DNA of 64,000 nt from Betaproteobacteria bacterium (GTDB lineage: Bacteria > Pseudomonadota > Gammaproteobacteria > Burkholderiales > SG8-39): contig CANKMT010000007.1 in the NCBI GenBank assembly GCA_947482825.1, forward strand, positions 1 to 64,000. The letters run 5' to 3'. Shown piece after piece: positions 16,211-25,592 of the stretch. Under the pieces are notes generated by a model. The model made no database searches, was not told the origin of the DNA, and saw nothing but the letters and a program-made list of their open reading frames with translations. The position numbers and the translations under genes were made by a program. The number at the start of each line of letters is the position of its first letter. The stretch's first letter is position 1.

Positions 16211-17341
16211 ATGCTGCTTTCCTCGCAGCACGAAATGCTGCGCGACACAGTGCGCGCATTTGCAGCCAAGGAACTTGCGCCGAACGCCGCGCGCTGGGAC
16301 AAGGAGAGCCATTTTCCCCGGGAGCAACTGAGCGCGATGGGCGCGATGGGCCTGTTCGCGGTGGCGATCGGCGAGGAGTGGGGCGGCGCAGGCATGGACT
16401 ACACCGCTCTGGCGCTCGCGATCGAGGAGATTTCCGCCGGCGACGGGGCGACCTCGACGATCATCTCCGTGACCAACCTCGTGGCCGGGATCCTTAATGG
16501 CTTTGGCTCTGAATCGCAGAAGGAGGCCTACCTGCGGCCGCTCGCACAAGGCGAGATGCTCGGGGCTTTTTGCCTGACCGAGCCGCACACCGGCTCGGAT
16601 GCTTCGGCGATCACCACGCGAGCCGACAGGAACGGCGGCCACTACGTACTCAACGGCGTGAAGCAGTTCATCACCTCGGGCAAGACTGCCGATGTCGCAA
16701 TCGTCTTTGCGCTCACCGACAAGAGTGCGGGCAAGAAAGGCATCGGCGCCTTCATTGTTCCCACCTCAACGCCCGGATATAGCGCCGCAAGGCTCGAGGA
16801 GAAAACCGGACAGCACGCCTCGGACACCGCGCAGGTTGTCCTCGAGAACTGCAAGGTACCGGCCGCAAACCTGCTTGGCGAGGAAAGCCACGGTTACCGC
16901 ATTGCGCTGGCCAACCTGGAGTCCGGACGCATCAACATCGCCGCTCAGGCCGTGGGCATGGCGCGTGCCGCGCTGGAGGCGGCGGTCGCTTATGCCAAGG
17001 AAAGAAAGACCTTCGGCCAGGCGCTGATCGAGCACCAGGCGGTCAATTTTCGGCTCGCCGACGCAGCCACGCAGATCGAGGCCGGGCGCCAGCTCTACCT
17101 GCATGCGGCTGCGTTGCGTGACGCCGGCCGGCCCTGCCTCAAGGAGGCGTCGATGGCCAAGCTCTTTGCCTCCGAGATGGCCGAAATAGTCTGCTCGGAC
17201 GCGATCCAGGTGCACGGCGGTTACGGCTACGTGGCAGACTTTCCGGTCGAGCGCATCTGGCGGGACGTTCGCGTATGCAAGATCTACGAAGGCGCGAGCG
17301 ATATCCAGCGCCTCGTCATTGGACGCGCACTCGCGGGATAA
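16211..17341 (+). CDS. Acyl-CoA dehydrogenase (short-chain type)
   Basis: 376-aa FAD-dependent acyl-CoA dehydrogenase. FCLTEPHTGSDAS and KQFITSGKTADV are flavin-contact segments. The C-terminal CKIYEGASDIQRLVIGRAL contains the Glu that acts as catalytic base in short-chain, butyryl-type enzymes, unlike the isovaleryl type of liuA. It therefore probably oxidises a straight or 2-methyl short acyl-CoA. ATG 16211 is 2 nt after the hotdog gene, so the two are cotranscribed. Confidence 0.9.
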   Translation: MLLSSQHEMLRDTVRAFAAKELAPNAARWDKESHFPREQLSAMGAMGLFAVAIGEEWGGAGMDYTALALAIEEISAGDGATSTIISVTNLVAGILNGFGSESQKEAYLRPLAQGEMLGAFCLTEPHTGSDASAITTRADRNGGHYVLNGVKQFITSGKTADVAIVFALTDKSAGKKGIGAFIVPTSTPGYSAARLEEKTGQHASDTAQVVLENCKVPAANLLGEESHGYRIALANLESGRINIAAQAVGMARAALEAAVAYAKERKTFGQALIEHQAVNFRLADAATQIEAGRQLYLHAAALRDAGRPCLKEASMAKLFASEMAEIVCSDAIQVHGGYGYVADFPVERIWRDVRVCKIYEGASDIQRLVIGRALAG

Positions 17342-17353
17342 CTTGGAGATCAA

Positions 17354-17764
17354 ATGGCATTGAAGAAAGGCATCAAGGACCTCATCGCCGAGGCCGAGAA
17401 AAAGTCCAAAGGCATCAGCATCGACGCTGCCAAAGCGAGACTCAGCGATGCAGACACCGTTTTTGTGGATCTGCGCGACGTGCGCGAGCTTGAACGCGAC
17501 GGCATGATCCCGGGCGCTTTCCATGCTCCGCGCGGCATGCTCGAATTCTGGGTGGATCCGGACAGTCCCTACTTCAAGCCGGTGTTCGCTGGGGAAAAGA
17601 CCCTGATTTTGTATTGCGCGGCCGACTGGCGCGGCGTGCTGGCCGCCGCGACGCTCGAGGACATGGGCGTGAAGAACGTGCTGCACCTCGAAGGCGGTTT
17701 CGGGCAGTGGAAGAAGAACGGCCACCCCGCAGCGGATAAACCGTCGAGCAAAGAAAAAGCCTGA
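17354..17764 (+). CDS. Rhodanese-like domain protein
   Basis: 136-aa single rhodanese domain. [20 protein letters not shown] is the CH2A-like region, and the active-site loop is [13 protein letters not shown] with the conserved Cys followed by a loop ending in Arg-Gly. It could transfer sulfane sulfur or act as a thiol-relay protein. ATG 17354 follows a GGAGA site, and the TGATG junction couples it to liuB. A rhodanese within leucine catabolism is an odd partner; its role is unknown. Confidence 0.85.
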   Translation: MALKKGIKDLIAEAEKKSKGISIDAAKARLSDADTVFVDLRDVRELERDGMIPGAFHAPRGMLEFWVDPDSPYFKPVFAGEKTLILYCAADWRGVLAAATLEDMGVKNVLHLEGGFGQWKKNGHPAADKPSSKEKA

Positions 17765-19371
17765 TGCCGGTCTTCAAGTCCCAGCTCGATCCTCGCTCGG
17801 CGGAGTTCAAGGCCAACGCAGCCCTGATGCGCTCGCTGGTGGCCGACCTGCGCGAGAAGGTCGCAAAGATCACGGTGGGCGGCGACGAAGCCTCACGTCT
17901 GAAGCACATTTCCCGCGGCAAGCTGCTGCCGCGCGAGCGCGTGCGCACGCTGCTCGACCCTGGCTCGCCGTTCCTCGAAATCGGCCAGTTGGCGGCCTTC
18001 GGAATGTATGGCGGCGAGGTGCCATCGGCCTCGATCATCACGGGCATCGGGCGAATCGCCGGGCGCGAATGCGTCGTGGTGGCCAATGACGCCACGGTCA
18101 AGGGCGGCACATATTTCCCGATGACGGTGAAGAAGCACCTGCGCGCGCAGGAAATCGCAACGCAGAACCGCCTGCCCTGCATCTATCTCGTCGATTCGGG
18201 CGGCGCGAACCTGCCCAACCAGGACGACGTCTTTCCCGACCGCGAGCATTTCGGCCGCATCTTCTACAACCAGGCCAACATGTCGGCTGCGGGCATTCCG
18301 CAGATCGCGGTGGTCATGGGCTCGTGTACCGCGGGCGGCGCCTATGTGCCGGCGATGTCGGACGAGTCGATCATCGTGAAGAACCAGGGCACGATCTTCC
18401 TCGGCGGCCCGCCGATCGTGAAGGCGGCCACCGGCGAAATCGTCTCAGCCGAAGACCTCGGCGGCGCCGACGTGCACGCGAGGATTTCAGGCGTGGTCGA
18501 CCACCTTGCGCAAAACGATGCGCATGCTTTGTCGATCGCGCGCGACATCGTCGGCAACCTGAACCGCAAGAAGACCGTGACGCTGGAGATTCGCGGGAGT
18601 GTCGAGCCGCTCTACGCGCCGGAGGAAATCTACGGCGTGATCCCCAGCGAGACGAGGAAACCCTACGACGTGCGCGAAGTCGTCGCGCGCATCATCGACG
18701 GCTCCGATCTCGACGAATTCAAGCGCAATTACGGCACCACGCTGGTGACCGGGTTCGCGCGCATTCACGGGTACCCCGTGGCGATCCTCGCCAACAACGG
18801 CGTGCTTTTTTCGGAAAGCTCTCTCAAGGCCACGCATTTCATCGAACTGGCCTGCCAGCGCAACATCCCGCTCGTGTTCCTGCAGAACATCACCGGCTAC
18901 ATGGTGGGGAAAAAATACGAGGCCGGCGGCATCGCGCGCGACGGCGCCAAGATGGTGACGGCGGTGGCCACGGCGAAAGTGCCCAAGTTCACGGTCATCA
19001 TCGGCGGGTCTTTCGGCGCCGGGAACTACGGCATGTGCGGACGCGCTTATTCGCCCCGGTTCCTGTGGATGTGGCCGAACGCGCGCATCTCGGTGCTCGG
19101 CGGGCCGCAGGCCGCGTCGGTGCTCGCCACCGTCAAGCGCGACGGGATCGAGGGCAAGGGCGGCACCTGGTCAGCCGAGGAGGAAGCCGCCTTCAAGCAG
19201 CCGATCCTCGACCAGTACGAACGCCAGGGCCACCCTTACTACGCAAGCGCGCGGCTCTGGGATGACGGTGTCATCGACCCGGCCGATACCCGCCGGGTGC
19301 TGGGCCTCGCGATCTCGGCTTCGCTCAATGCGCCAGTCGAGGATACGAAGTTTGGTGTTTTCAGGATGTAA
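17764..19371 (+). CDS. liuB: 3-Methylcrotonyl-CoA carboxylase, carboxyltransferase subunit
   Basis: 535-aa beta subunit transferring carboxyl from biotin to 3-methylcrotonyl-CoA, the step after isovaleryl-CoA dehydrogenase. Motifs are [10 protein letters not shown] near the N-terminus, [26 protein letters not shown] (read as two pieces, typical of the methylcrotonyl rather than propionyl enzymes), [36 protein letters not shown] and [16 protein letters not shown]. The length fits the family. The start overlaps the rhodanese stop. A tiny ORF and liuD follow, with liuC missing from its usual position between liuB and liuD. Confidence 0.95.
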   Translation: MPVFKSQLDPRSAEFKANAALMRSLVADLREKVAKITVGGDEASRLKHISRGKLLPRERVRTLLDPGSPFLEIGQLAAFGMYGGEVPSASIITGIGRIAGRECVVVANDATVKGGTYFPMTVKKHLRAQEIATQNRLPCIYLVDSGGANLPNQDDVFPDREHFGRIFYNQANMSAAGIPQIAVVMGSCTAGGAYVPAMSDESIIVKNQGTIFLGGPPIVKAATGEIVSAEDLGGADVHARISGVVDHLAQNDAHALSIARDIVGNLNRKKTVTLEIRGSVEPLYAPEEIYGVIPSETRKPYDVREVVARIIDGSDLDEFKRNYGTTLVTGFARIHGYPVAILANNGVLFSESSLKATHFIELACQRNIPLVFLQNITGYMVGKKYEAGGIARDGAKMVTAVATAKVPKFTVIIGGSFGAGNYGMCGRAYSPRFLWMWPNARISVLGGPQAASVLATVKRDGIEGKGGTWSAEEEAAFKQPILDQYERQGHPYYASARLWDDGVIDPADTRRVLGLAISASLNAPVEDTKFGVFRM

Positions 19372-19384
19372 CGGAAGAAGACCA

Positions 19385-19417
19385 ATGGCCAAGGTAAACA
19401 GAGCGAAGAAGAAATAA
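19385..19417 (+). CDS. Ten-codon basic mini-ORF between liuB and liuD
   Basis: ATG 19385 opens a 10-codon frame, MAKVNRAKKK, with a GGAAGAAG ribosome-binding-like site before it. Its TAA ends at 19417 and the liuD GTG begins at 19418, with no gap. The AAGAAGAAA coding the terminal lysines also serves as the purine-rich site for liuD. It could be a translational-coupling leader, or the accidental reading of a purine-rich leader. Confidence 0.3.
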   Translation: MAKVNRAKKK

Positions 19418-21459
19418 GTGTTCTCTAAAATCCTGATCGCCAATCGTGGAGAAATCGCCTGCCGCATCGCGAAGACCGCGAAGCGGCTTGGTATCCGCGT
19501 CGTCGCCGTGTATTCGCAAGCCGACGCGAAAGCGCGCCACGTCGCGTTTGCGCATGAAGCCTGGTGCGTCGGGCCGGCCGCGGCCAAGGAGAGTTACCTG
19601 CGCGGCGACGCGATCATCGAAGCGGCCCTGAAATCCGGAGCGCAGGCGATCCACCCGGGCTACGGCTTTCTCTCCGAAAACGAGGACTTCGCCGCGGCCT
19701 GCAAAAAAGCCGGGCTGTCGTTCATCGGGCCGCCGGCCTCGGCGATTCGCGCGATGGGCTCGAAAAGCGCGGCCAAGACGCTCATGGAGAAAGCCGGCGT
19801 GCCGCTGGTGCCGGGATACCACGGCGACCGGCAGGAAACCGAGTTCTTGCTTGGCCAGTCCGACAAGATCGGCTACCCAGTACTCATCAAGGCCGCGGCC
19901 GGCGGCGGCGGCAAGGGCATGCGCGTGGTCGAGAAAAGCGAAGACTTTGCAGAAGCCCTTGCATCGTGCCGCCGTGAGGCGAAAGCCTCGTTCGGCGACG
20001 ACCATGTGCTGGTCGAGAAATACCTGTCCCGGCCGCGGCATATCGAGATCCAGCTGTTTGCCGATACCCAGGGGCAGTGCGTCTACCTGTTCGAGCGTGA
20101 CTGCTCGGTGCAACGCCGCCACCAGAAAGTGCTCGAGGAGGCTCCGGCCCCCGGCATGAGCCCGGAAAGACGCCGCGCGATGGGCGAAGCTGCGGTGGCT
20201 GCCGCCAAAGCCGTCGGATATGTGGGTGCGGGCACCGTCGAGTTCATAGCAAACACTGATGAAGCTCGCGCCGGAGCGCTCGGTGGCAGCTTTTATTTCA
20301 TGGAAATGAACACGCGGCTGCAGGTTGAGCACCCGGTGACCGAGATGATCACCGGCCTCGACCTGGTCGAGTGGCAACTGCGCGTCGCGGCCGGGGAGCC
20401 GCTGCCGCTCTCGCAGGAGCGCCTGGCCATTCGCGGCCATTCGATCGAGGCGCGCGTCTACGCGGAGAATCCGGCCAAGAATTTCCTTCCCTCCACCGGC
20501 ACGCTGCGCCATCTGCGCTCGCCCGACGCAATCGAGTTCGAAGTCGGTCCGGGTGCGGCGCCTGCGGCAGTGCGCATCGACTCGGGCGTGCGCGAAGGCG
20601 ACACCATCAGCCCGTACTACGATCCGATGATCGCCAAGCTCATCGTGTGGGGCGAAACACGCGGCGTGGCGCTTGCGCGCATGGCGACGGCGCTCGGTGA
20701 ATTCGAAGTCGTCGGCGTGACCACCAACATCGAGTTCCTCGGCCGCATCGTGAAGGGCCGCGCCTTTTCGTCGGGCGACCTCGATACCGGGCTCATCGAG
20801 CGCAATCGCAAGGAGTTGTTTCCTGGGGCCGCGCCCCTGCGCGACGAAGTGCTCGCCACTGCCGCGTTTGCGGAAATGTCGCGATGTGAAGCCATGGCTC
20901 GCGAGCGGGCGCAGGCTTCGGGCGATCCGAATTCGCCCTGGCACCAGGTCGACAGCTGGCGCCTGAACGACACCTCGCACCATGCGCTGGTGTTCTCGGA
21001 GGGCAAACAGCACACGGCGGTCACGGTCTGGCAGGCCGCTTCGGGCTATCGCCTGCGCACGCCGTCAGGCGAATTCGCCTTGTCGGGCGAAGCGGGGCCG
21101 GACAATCGGGTCCACTTGCGGCTGGATGGACGCAGCATCGCGGCGCGCGCGGTGCGCATCGGGATGGAATGGAACATCTTCCTCGCCGGCGAGCAGCATC
21201 GCCTTGCGTTGCGCGACGAGCTGCACGAGCTCGAGTCGGAAGCCCATGGCGGCAGCCTCGCCGCGCCGATGCCCGGCAAGGTGATCGCGGTGCTCGTGAA
21301 GAAAGGCGCGAGGGTCGAAAAAGGCGCGCCGCTCGTGATCCTCGAAGCGATGAAGATGGAGCACACGATCACGGCGCCGCGCGCGGGGAAGGTCACCGAG
21401 ATCCGCTACGTCGCCGGAGAGCAAGTCGACGAAGGGGTCGACCTGCTCCTTCTGGAAGA

Positions 21460-21463
<4 letters not shown>
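19418..21463 (+). CDS. liuD: 3-Methylcrotonyl-CoA carboxylase, biotin-containing subunit
   Basis: 681-aa alpha subunit. The N-terminal biotin carboxylase region begins [16 protein letters not shown], with [11 protein letters not shown] as the ATP-grasp glycine loop, [17 protein letters not shown] and [11 protein letters not shown] central subunit-interaction domain follows. The C-terminal biotinyl domain carries [15 protein letters not shown] with the biotinylated Lys near residue 646. The start is GTG 19418, the standard N-terminus for the family. The stop overlaps convergent asnS by 4 nt. Together with liuB it carboxylates 3-methylcrotonyl-CoA to 3-methylglutaconyl-CoA. Confidence 0.95.
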
Positions 21464-22860
<1,397 letters not shown>

Positions 22861-22866
22861 GGCCCG

Positions 22867-22872
22867 ATTCTA
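22867..22872 (-). promoter_or_regulatory. Candidate -10 box abutting asnS
   Basis: On the minus strand TAGAAT lies six bases (CGGGCC) before the asnS ATG, overlapping the stop codon of the upstream PIN gene. There is no Shine-Dalgarno sequence. A leaderless asnS mRNA is possible. The -35 region is not recognisable. Confidence 0.35.
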
Positions 22873-23265
22873 GCGTTGCTTGAAATAGGCTGCCGGCGGC
22901 ATGACCTTCACACCCCCAGTTCTTCTACCGTAAAAGCTGCCGAAATGCTTGCGGTCGCCGGTAAGGAGATGGGTTGCGCGCGACTCGATGGCAGCAAGGA
23001 GGATCGGAACATCCTTCGCGACAAGTTCCACGCTGCCAGGAAGCGTGGCGTCGTCCGGCGCATCGACCAGCGTCATGCCCTGGGTCAGAGTGCGCAGGCG
23101 GGCGCGCTGCGCATCGGTCTCGAGGTTGCGCTCCGCCTCGGCCAGGGCGTAGCGCGAAGTCAGAAGCGTCACCCCGGGTAATCGCCACGGCCGTGCGAGG
23201 CCCGAATCGTCCATCCACGCGGCCGAAAACAGCACGTTCGCGTCGAGAAAGACGCGATCCGTCAC
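22870..23265 (-). CDS. PIN-domain toxin (VapC-like)
   Basis: 131-aa PIN-fold ribonuclease candidate. The first acidic residue is in VFLDANVLFSAAW (Asp8), a Glu in ALAEAERNLE, and the last Asp in HLLTGDRKHFG, giving the acidic cluster that binds Mg2+. PIN toxins cut RNA, often tRNA or rRNA, when freed from their antitoxin. It overlaps the AbrB-type antitoxin gene by 4 nt and ends 9 nt before asnS, so the module may be transcribed into the synthetase gene. Confidence 0.85.
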   Translation of the reverse strand: MTDRVFLDANVLFSAAWMDDSGLARPWRLPGVTLLTSRYALAEAERNLETDAQRARLRTLTQGMTLVDAPDDATLPGSVELVAKDVPILLAAIESRATHLLTGDRKHFGSFYGRRTGGVKVMPPAAYFKQR

Positions 23266-23543
23266 GGCTGGCGGTGCGGTATGTCCGCGGGATCGAAACC
23301 CAGATTGCGCACCTCGCGAACTGCGCGCTTGTAGTCCGCCGCATCCGTCGCGTTATTCAGCAGGAACTCTGCCCGGCGGCGCGGCGAATATACCTCGACG
23401 GCCATTGCGACCGCCGGCCGGATGTGGATCCCGTCGTCATGCTCCTCGAAAACCACCATGCCGCCTTCCTTCAGGCCAAATCGCCGGCGCAGCTTGGCGG
23501 GGATGACGAGGGTGCCGTTGCGTCCCAGCTTGCTGGTTTCCAT
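23262..23543 (-). CDS. SpoVT/AbrB-type antitoxin
   Basis: 93-aa protein. The N-terminal swapped-hairpin DNA-binding domain reads TSKLGRNGTLVIPAKLRRRF followed by GLKEGGMVVFEEHDDGIHIRP. The acidic/aromatic C-terminal half probably blocks the adjacent PIN toxin. The start is ATG 23543; a palindrome 7 nt upstream is a likely autoregulatory operator. AbrB-type antitoxins paired with PIN toxins are known from VapBC families. Confidence 0.85.
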   Translation of the reverse strand: METSKLGRNGTLVIPAKLRRRFGLKEGGMVVFEEHDDGIHIRPAVAMAVEVYSPRRRAEFLLNNATDAADYKRAVREVRNLGFDPADIPHRQP

Positions 23544-23549
23544 TTAACA

Positions 23550-23572
23550 GAATCTCGTAATTTCAGAGATTC
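23550..23572 (-). promoter_or_regulatory. Inverted repeat upstream of the AbrB/PIN module
   Basis: GAATCTC-N9-GAGATTC, a perfect 7-bp inverted repeat, lies 7 nt upstream of the antitoxin ATG. The position fits an operator for autorepression by the antitoxin or toxin-antitoxin complex. The surrounding 50 bp is AT-rich compared with its neighbours. Confidence 0.5.
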
Positions 23573-23634
23573 GAACATTAACATACCTTGATCCGACGGA
23601 CGTCGCCACGCCAGGAGGGCCAGGGCAATTTCCG

Positions 23635-23640
23635 TACAAT
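23635..23640 (+). promoter_or_regulatory. Candidate -10 box before a small ORF/DUF1289
   Basis: TACAAT is followed by six bases (GCGGCC) and ATG 23647. The geometry matches that of TAGAAT before asnS. No Shine-Dalgarno site is present and no convincing -35 is visible. Confidence 0.35.
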
Positions 23641-23646
23641 GCGGCC

Positions 23647-23757
23647 ATGATTTCCCTCTCCACCCGAGAACGCATTGTCGCGAAAGACCCGCGCGACGGC
23701 CTGCTGAACGAGCCGCGCGATTGCGGCGAAACCAGAAAAGGCTGCGTAAGTTGGTGA
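23647..23757 (+). CDS. Small 36-aa ORF upstream of DUF1289
   Basis: A 36-codon frame starts at ATG 23647 (MISLSTRERIVAKD...) and ends at TGA 23755-23757. That stop overlaps the GTG of the DUF1289 gene as GTGA, the coupling arrangement seen between real gene pairs in this window. It could be a leaderless small protein or leader peptide. I do not recognise the sequence; it may also be a chance frame or a gene remnant. Confidence 0.3.
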   Translation: MISLSTRERIVAKDPRDGLLNEPRDCGETRKGCVSW

Positions 23758-23930
23758 AGTCGCCCTGCATCGACGTCTGCCGCATGGATCCTGCCCGGGA
23801 TGTGTGCGCAGGCTGCTGGCGCACGCTGGACGAAATCGCGTGCTGGAGCAGCATGACGGACGCTGAGCGCGCCGAGGTGCTGGCCGCAGTGGATGCGCGG
23901 CGCGATCTGGCCCCTATAGCTGAAAAGTAA
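23754..23930 (+). CDS. DUF1289 small Cys-rich protein
   Basis: 58-aa protein from GTG 23754. It shows the DUF1289 pattern SPCIDVCRMDPARDVCAGCWRT-LDEIACWS (quoted in two parts), with four Cys likely to bind a metal, followed by a MTDAERAEVLAAV helix. These proteins are widespread in proteobacteria and have no established function. A TTG three bases upstream is an alternative start. Confidence 0.8.
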   Translation: MKSPCIDVCRMDPARDVCAGCWRTLDEIACWSSMTDAERAEVLAAVDARRDLAPIAEK

Positions 23931-23997
23931 TACCGATTTGCCTGAGAGCCGCTTGTTTGTTGACTCTACGGAAATGGAAGTTCAAGAATCCGGTCTT

Positions 23998-24798
23998 TCA
24001 CAGATCGGAGAAGTCGCCGTGCCGGCCCTTGCCTGACGCGAACCGCGCGGCGCCCACTGCCCCTTCGGCCGCAAAAGCCGGCACCCCGTTCGCCCACTCC
24101 CGCTCCATCGCCTCGCGCACGCCCAGGCCCTGCTGCAGGTAGACCGAGCGCCGATCCGCCCTCATGCACGCCTGCGGAAAGCGGGCGATCTCGTGCGCCA
24201 TCGCCTCGGCCGCCTGGCGCGAAGTGCCGTCGGGCACCACCTGCTCGCAGCAGCCGATTCGCAGCGCCTCCTCCGAAGGCACCTTCCGGCCGGTCAGGAT
24301 GATCTCCATCGCCCGGCCGGTGCCAACCAGCCGGGGCAGCCTCACCGTGCCGCCATCGATCAGCGGCACGCCCCAGCGGCGGCAATAGACGCCGAAGTAG
24401 GCCGAGGCTTCCATGATTCGCACATCGCACCACAGAGCGACCTCGAACCCTCCGGCGACCGCCGGCCCGGCGATTGCGGCGATCACCGGCTTGTCCAGTT
24501 CCATGCGAGTCGGCCCCATCGGGCCGCGCGGCGCGGGGCCTCCATTTTCCGGATACTCCAAAGACGACAGCGGGCGCGGGTTGTCCACGAGCGAGGCGCT
24601 GTACTTGAGGTCGAATCCGGCGCAGAACGCGCCGCCTTCGCCCCAGAGCACCGCGACGCAGGCTTCAGGATCCGCGTTGAAGGCGTTGAACGCGTCCTCG
24701 AGCGCGTCTGCGCTGGCCGGATCCATTGCGTTGCGTGCCTCGGGCCGGCTGTGGATCACGGTCCAGACTTTGCCGTCCTTCTCGATGCGTACGGTCAT
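23998..24798 (-). CDS. Enoyl-CoA hydratase/isomerase (crotonase) family protein
   Basis: 266-aa crotonase-fold protein. Oxyanion-hole elements are GGAFCAGFDLKY and AIAGPAVAGGFEVALWCDVR, and the second active-site region reads FGVYCRRWGVPLIDGGTVRLPRL. The absence of a clear catalytic Glu pair leaves hydratase, isomerase and other crotonase activities open. It does not look like LiuC (methylglutaconyl-CoA hydratase). It faces away from the DsbA-family gene, sharing an upstream region of about 70 bp. Confidence 0.85.
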   Translation of the reverse strand: MTVRIEKDGKVWTVIHSRPEARNAMDPASADALEDAFNAFNADPEACVAVLWGEGGAFCAGFDLKYSASLVDNPRPLSSLEYPENGGPAPRGPMGPTRMELDKPVIAAIAGPAVAGGFEVALWCDVRIMEASAYFGVYCRRWGVPLIDGGTVRLPRLVGTGRAMEIILTGRKVPSEEALRIGCCEQVVPDGTSRQAAEAMAHEIARFPQACMRADRRSVYLQQGLGVREAMEREWANGVPAFAAEGAVGAARFASGKGRHGDFSDL

Positions 24799-24871
24799 GA
24801 TGCTTCCCCTGTCCCCGCCGCCTGCGGGCCGCTCACTGAATGGTACAGTGACTCAAGAGGAGGACACCCCG

Positions 24872-25501
24872 ATGCGCAAGGCCATTTGGTATTTCGACGT
24901 GGTTTCGCCGTATGCGTATCTGCATCTCCACCGATTCGCCGAATTGCCCGCGGATCTTGCGATCGAGTACAAGCCGGTGCTCTTCGCCGGGCTGCTCAAT
25001 CACTGGGGTCAGAAAGGGCCGGCGGAAATCCCCTCCAAGCGGCGCTGGACCTATCGCTCCTGCCAGTACTGGGCCGAATCGCACGACGTCCCCTTCCGCT
25101 TCCCGGCCGGGCATCCTTTTAACCCGCTGCATTTCCTGCGGCTGATCCTCGCGTGCGACTCGCGGCCGGAAGCGGTGCGTCGCGTCTTCGAGCATGTGTG
25201 GACTACAGGCGCCGATCCGGCCGACGAGAAGGGCTTTGCGGCCCTCGCACGCGAAGTCGGAATAGAGGATCTGGCCTCGCTCGGCGCCCCGCAGGTCAAG
25301 GAGGCGCTGCGCAGGAACACAGAAGAGGCTGCCGCAGCCGGCGTCTTCGGCGTGCCGACGTTAGTGATGGACGGCGAGATCTTCTGGGGCAACGATTCGA
25401 TCGAGTTCTTCAAGGCATGGTTGGCTGACCCGGGAATCCTTGCCCGCACCGAGATGCGACGGATCGACGCGCTGCCGGTGTCTGCCGCGCGCAAGTCGTA
25501 G
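24872..25501 (+). CDS. DsbA-family 2-hydroxychromene-2-carboxylate isomerase-like protein
   Basis: 209-aa protein with a thioredoxin/DsbA fold of the HCCA-isomerase (kappa GST-like) group. It begins IWYFDVVSPYAYLHLHRF, where SPYAY replaces the CxxC of true DsbA, and has the cis-Pro loop GVFGVPTLVMDGEIFWGNDS. HCCA isomerases act with glutathione in naphthalene breakdown, but most family members have unknown substrates. ATG 24872 follows AGAGGAGG. No signal peptide is present, so it is cytoplasmic. Confidence 0.85.
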   Translation: MRKAIWYFDVVSPYAYLHLHRFAELPADLAIEYKPVLFAGLLNHWGQKGPAEIPSKRRWTYRSCQYWAESHDVPFRFPAGHPFNPLHFLRLILACDSRPEAVRRVFEHVWTTGADPADEKGFAALAREVGIEDLASLGAPQVKEALRRNTEEAAAAGVFGVPTLVMDGEIFWGNDSIEFFKAWLADPGILARTEMRRIDALPVSAARKS

Positions 25502-25592
25502 GAACAGGGGACCCCTGCGGGCTCCCCCGTACCCCCGCGCGCGGCACGAAACGCGAATTGCCGCCGTAATCACTGCCACTTAGACTCGCCGC

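Noticed and set aside
19361-21013. 550-codon minus-strand open frame opposite liuD
   Set aside because: It is fully antisense to a well-supported biotin carboxylase gene, and its composition is that of a codon-position shadow.
23998-24798. Crotonase gene as the missing liuC
   Set aside because: It is on the opposite strand, outside the LiuR-controlled run, and its active-site region does not resemble methylglutaconyl-CoA hydratase.
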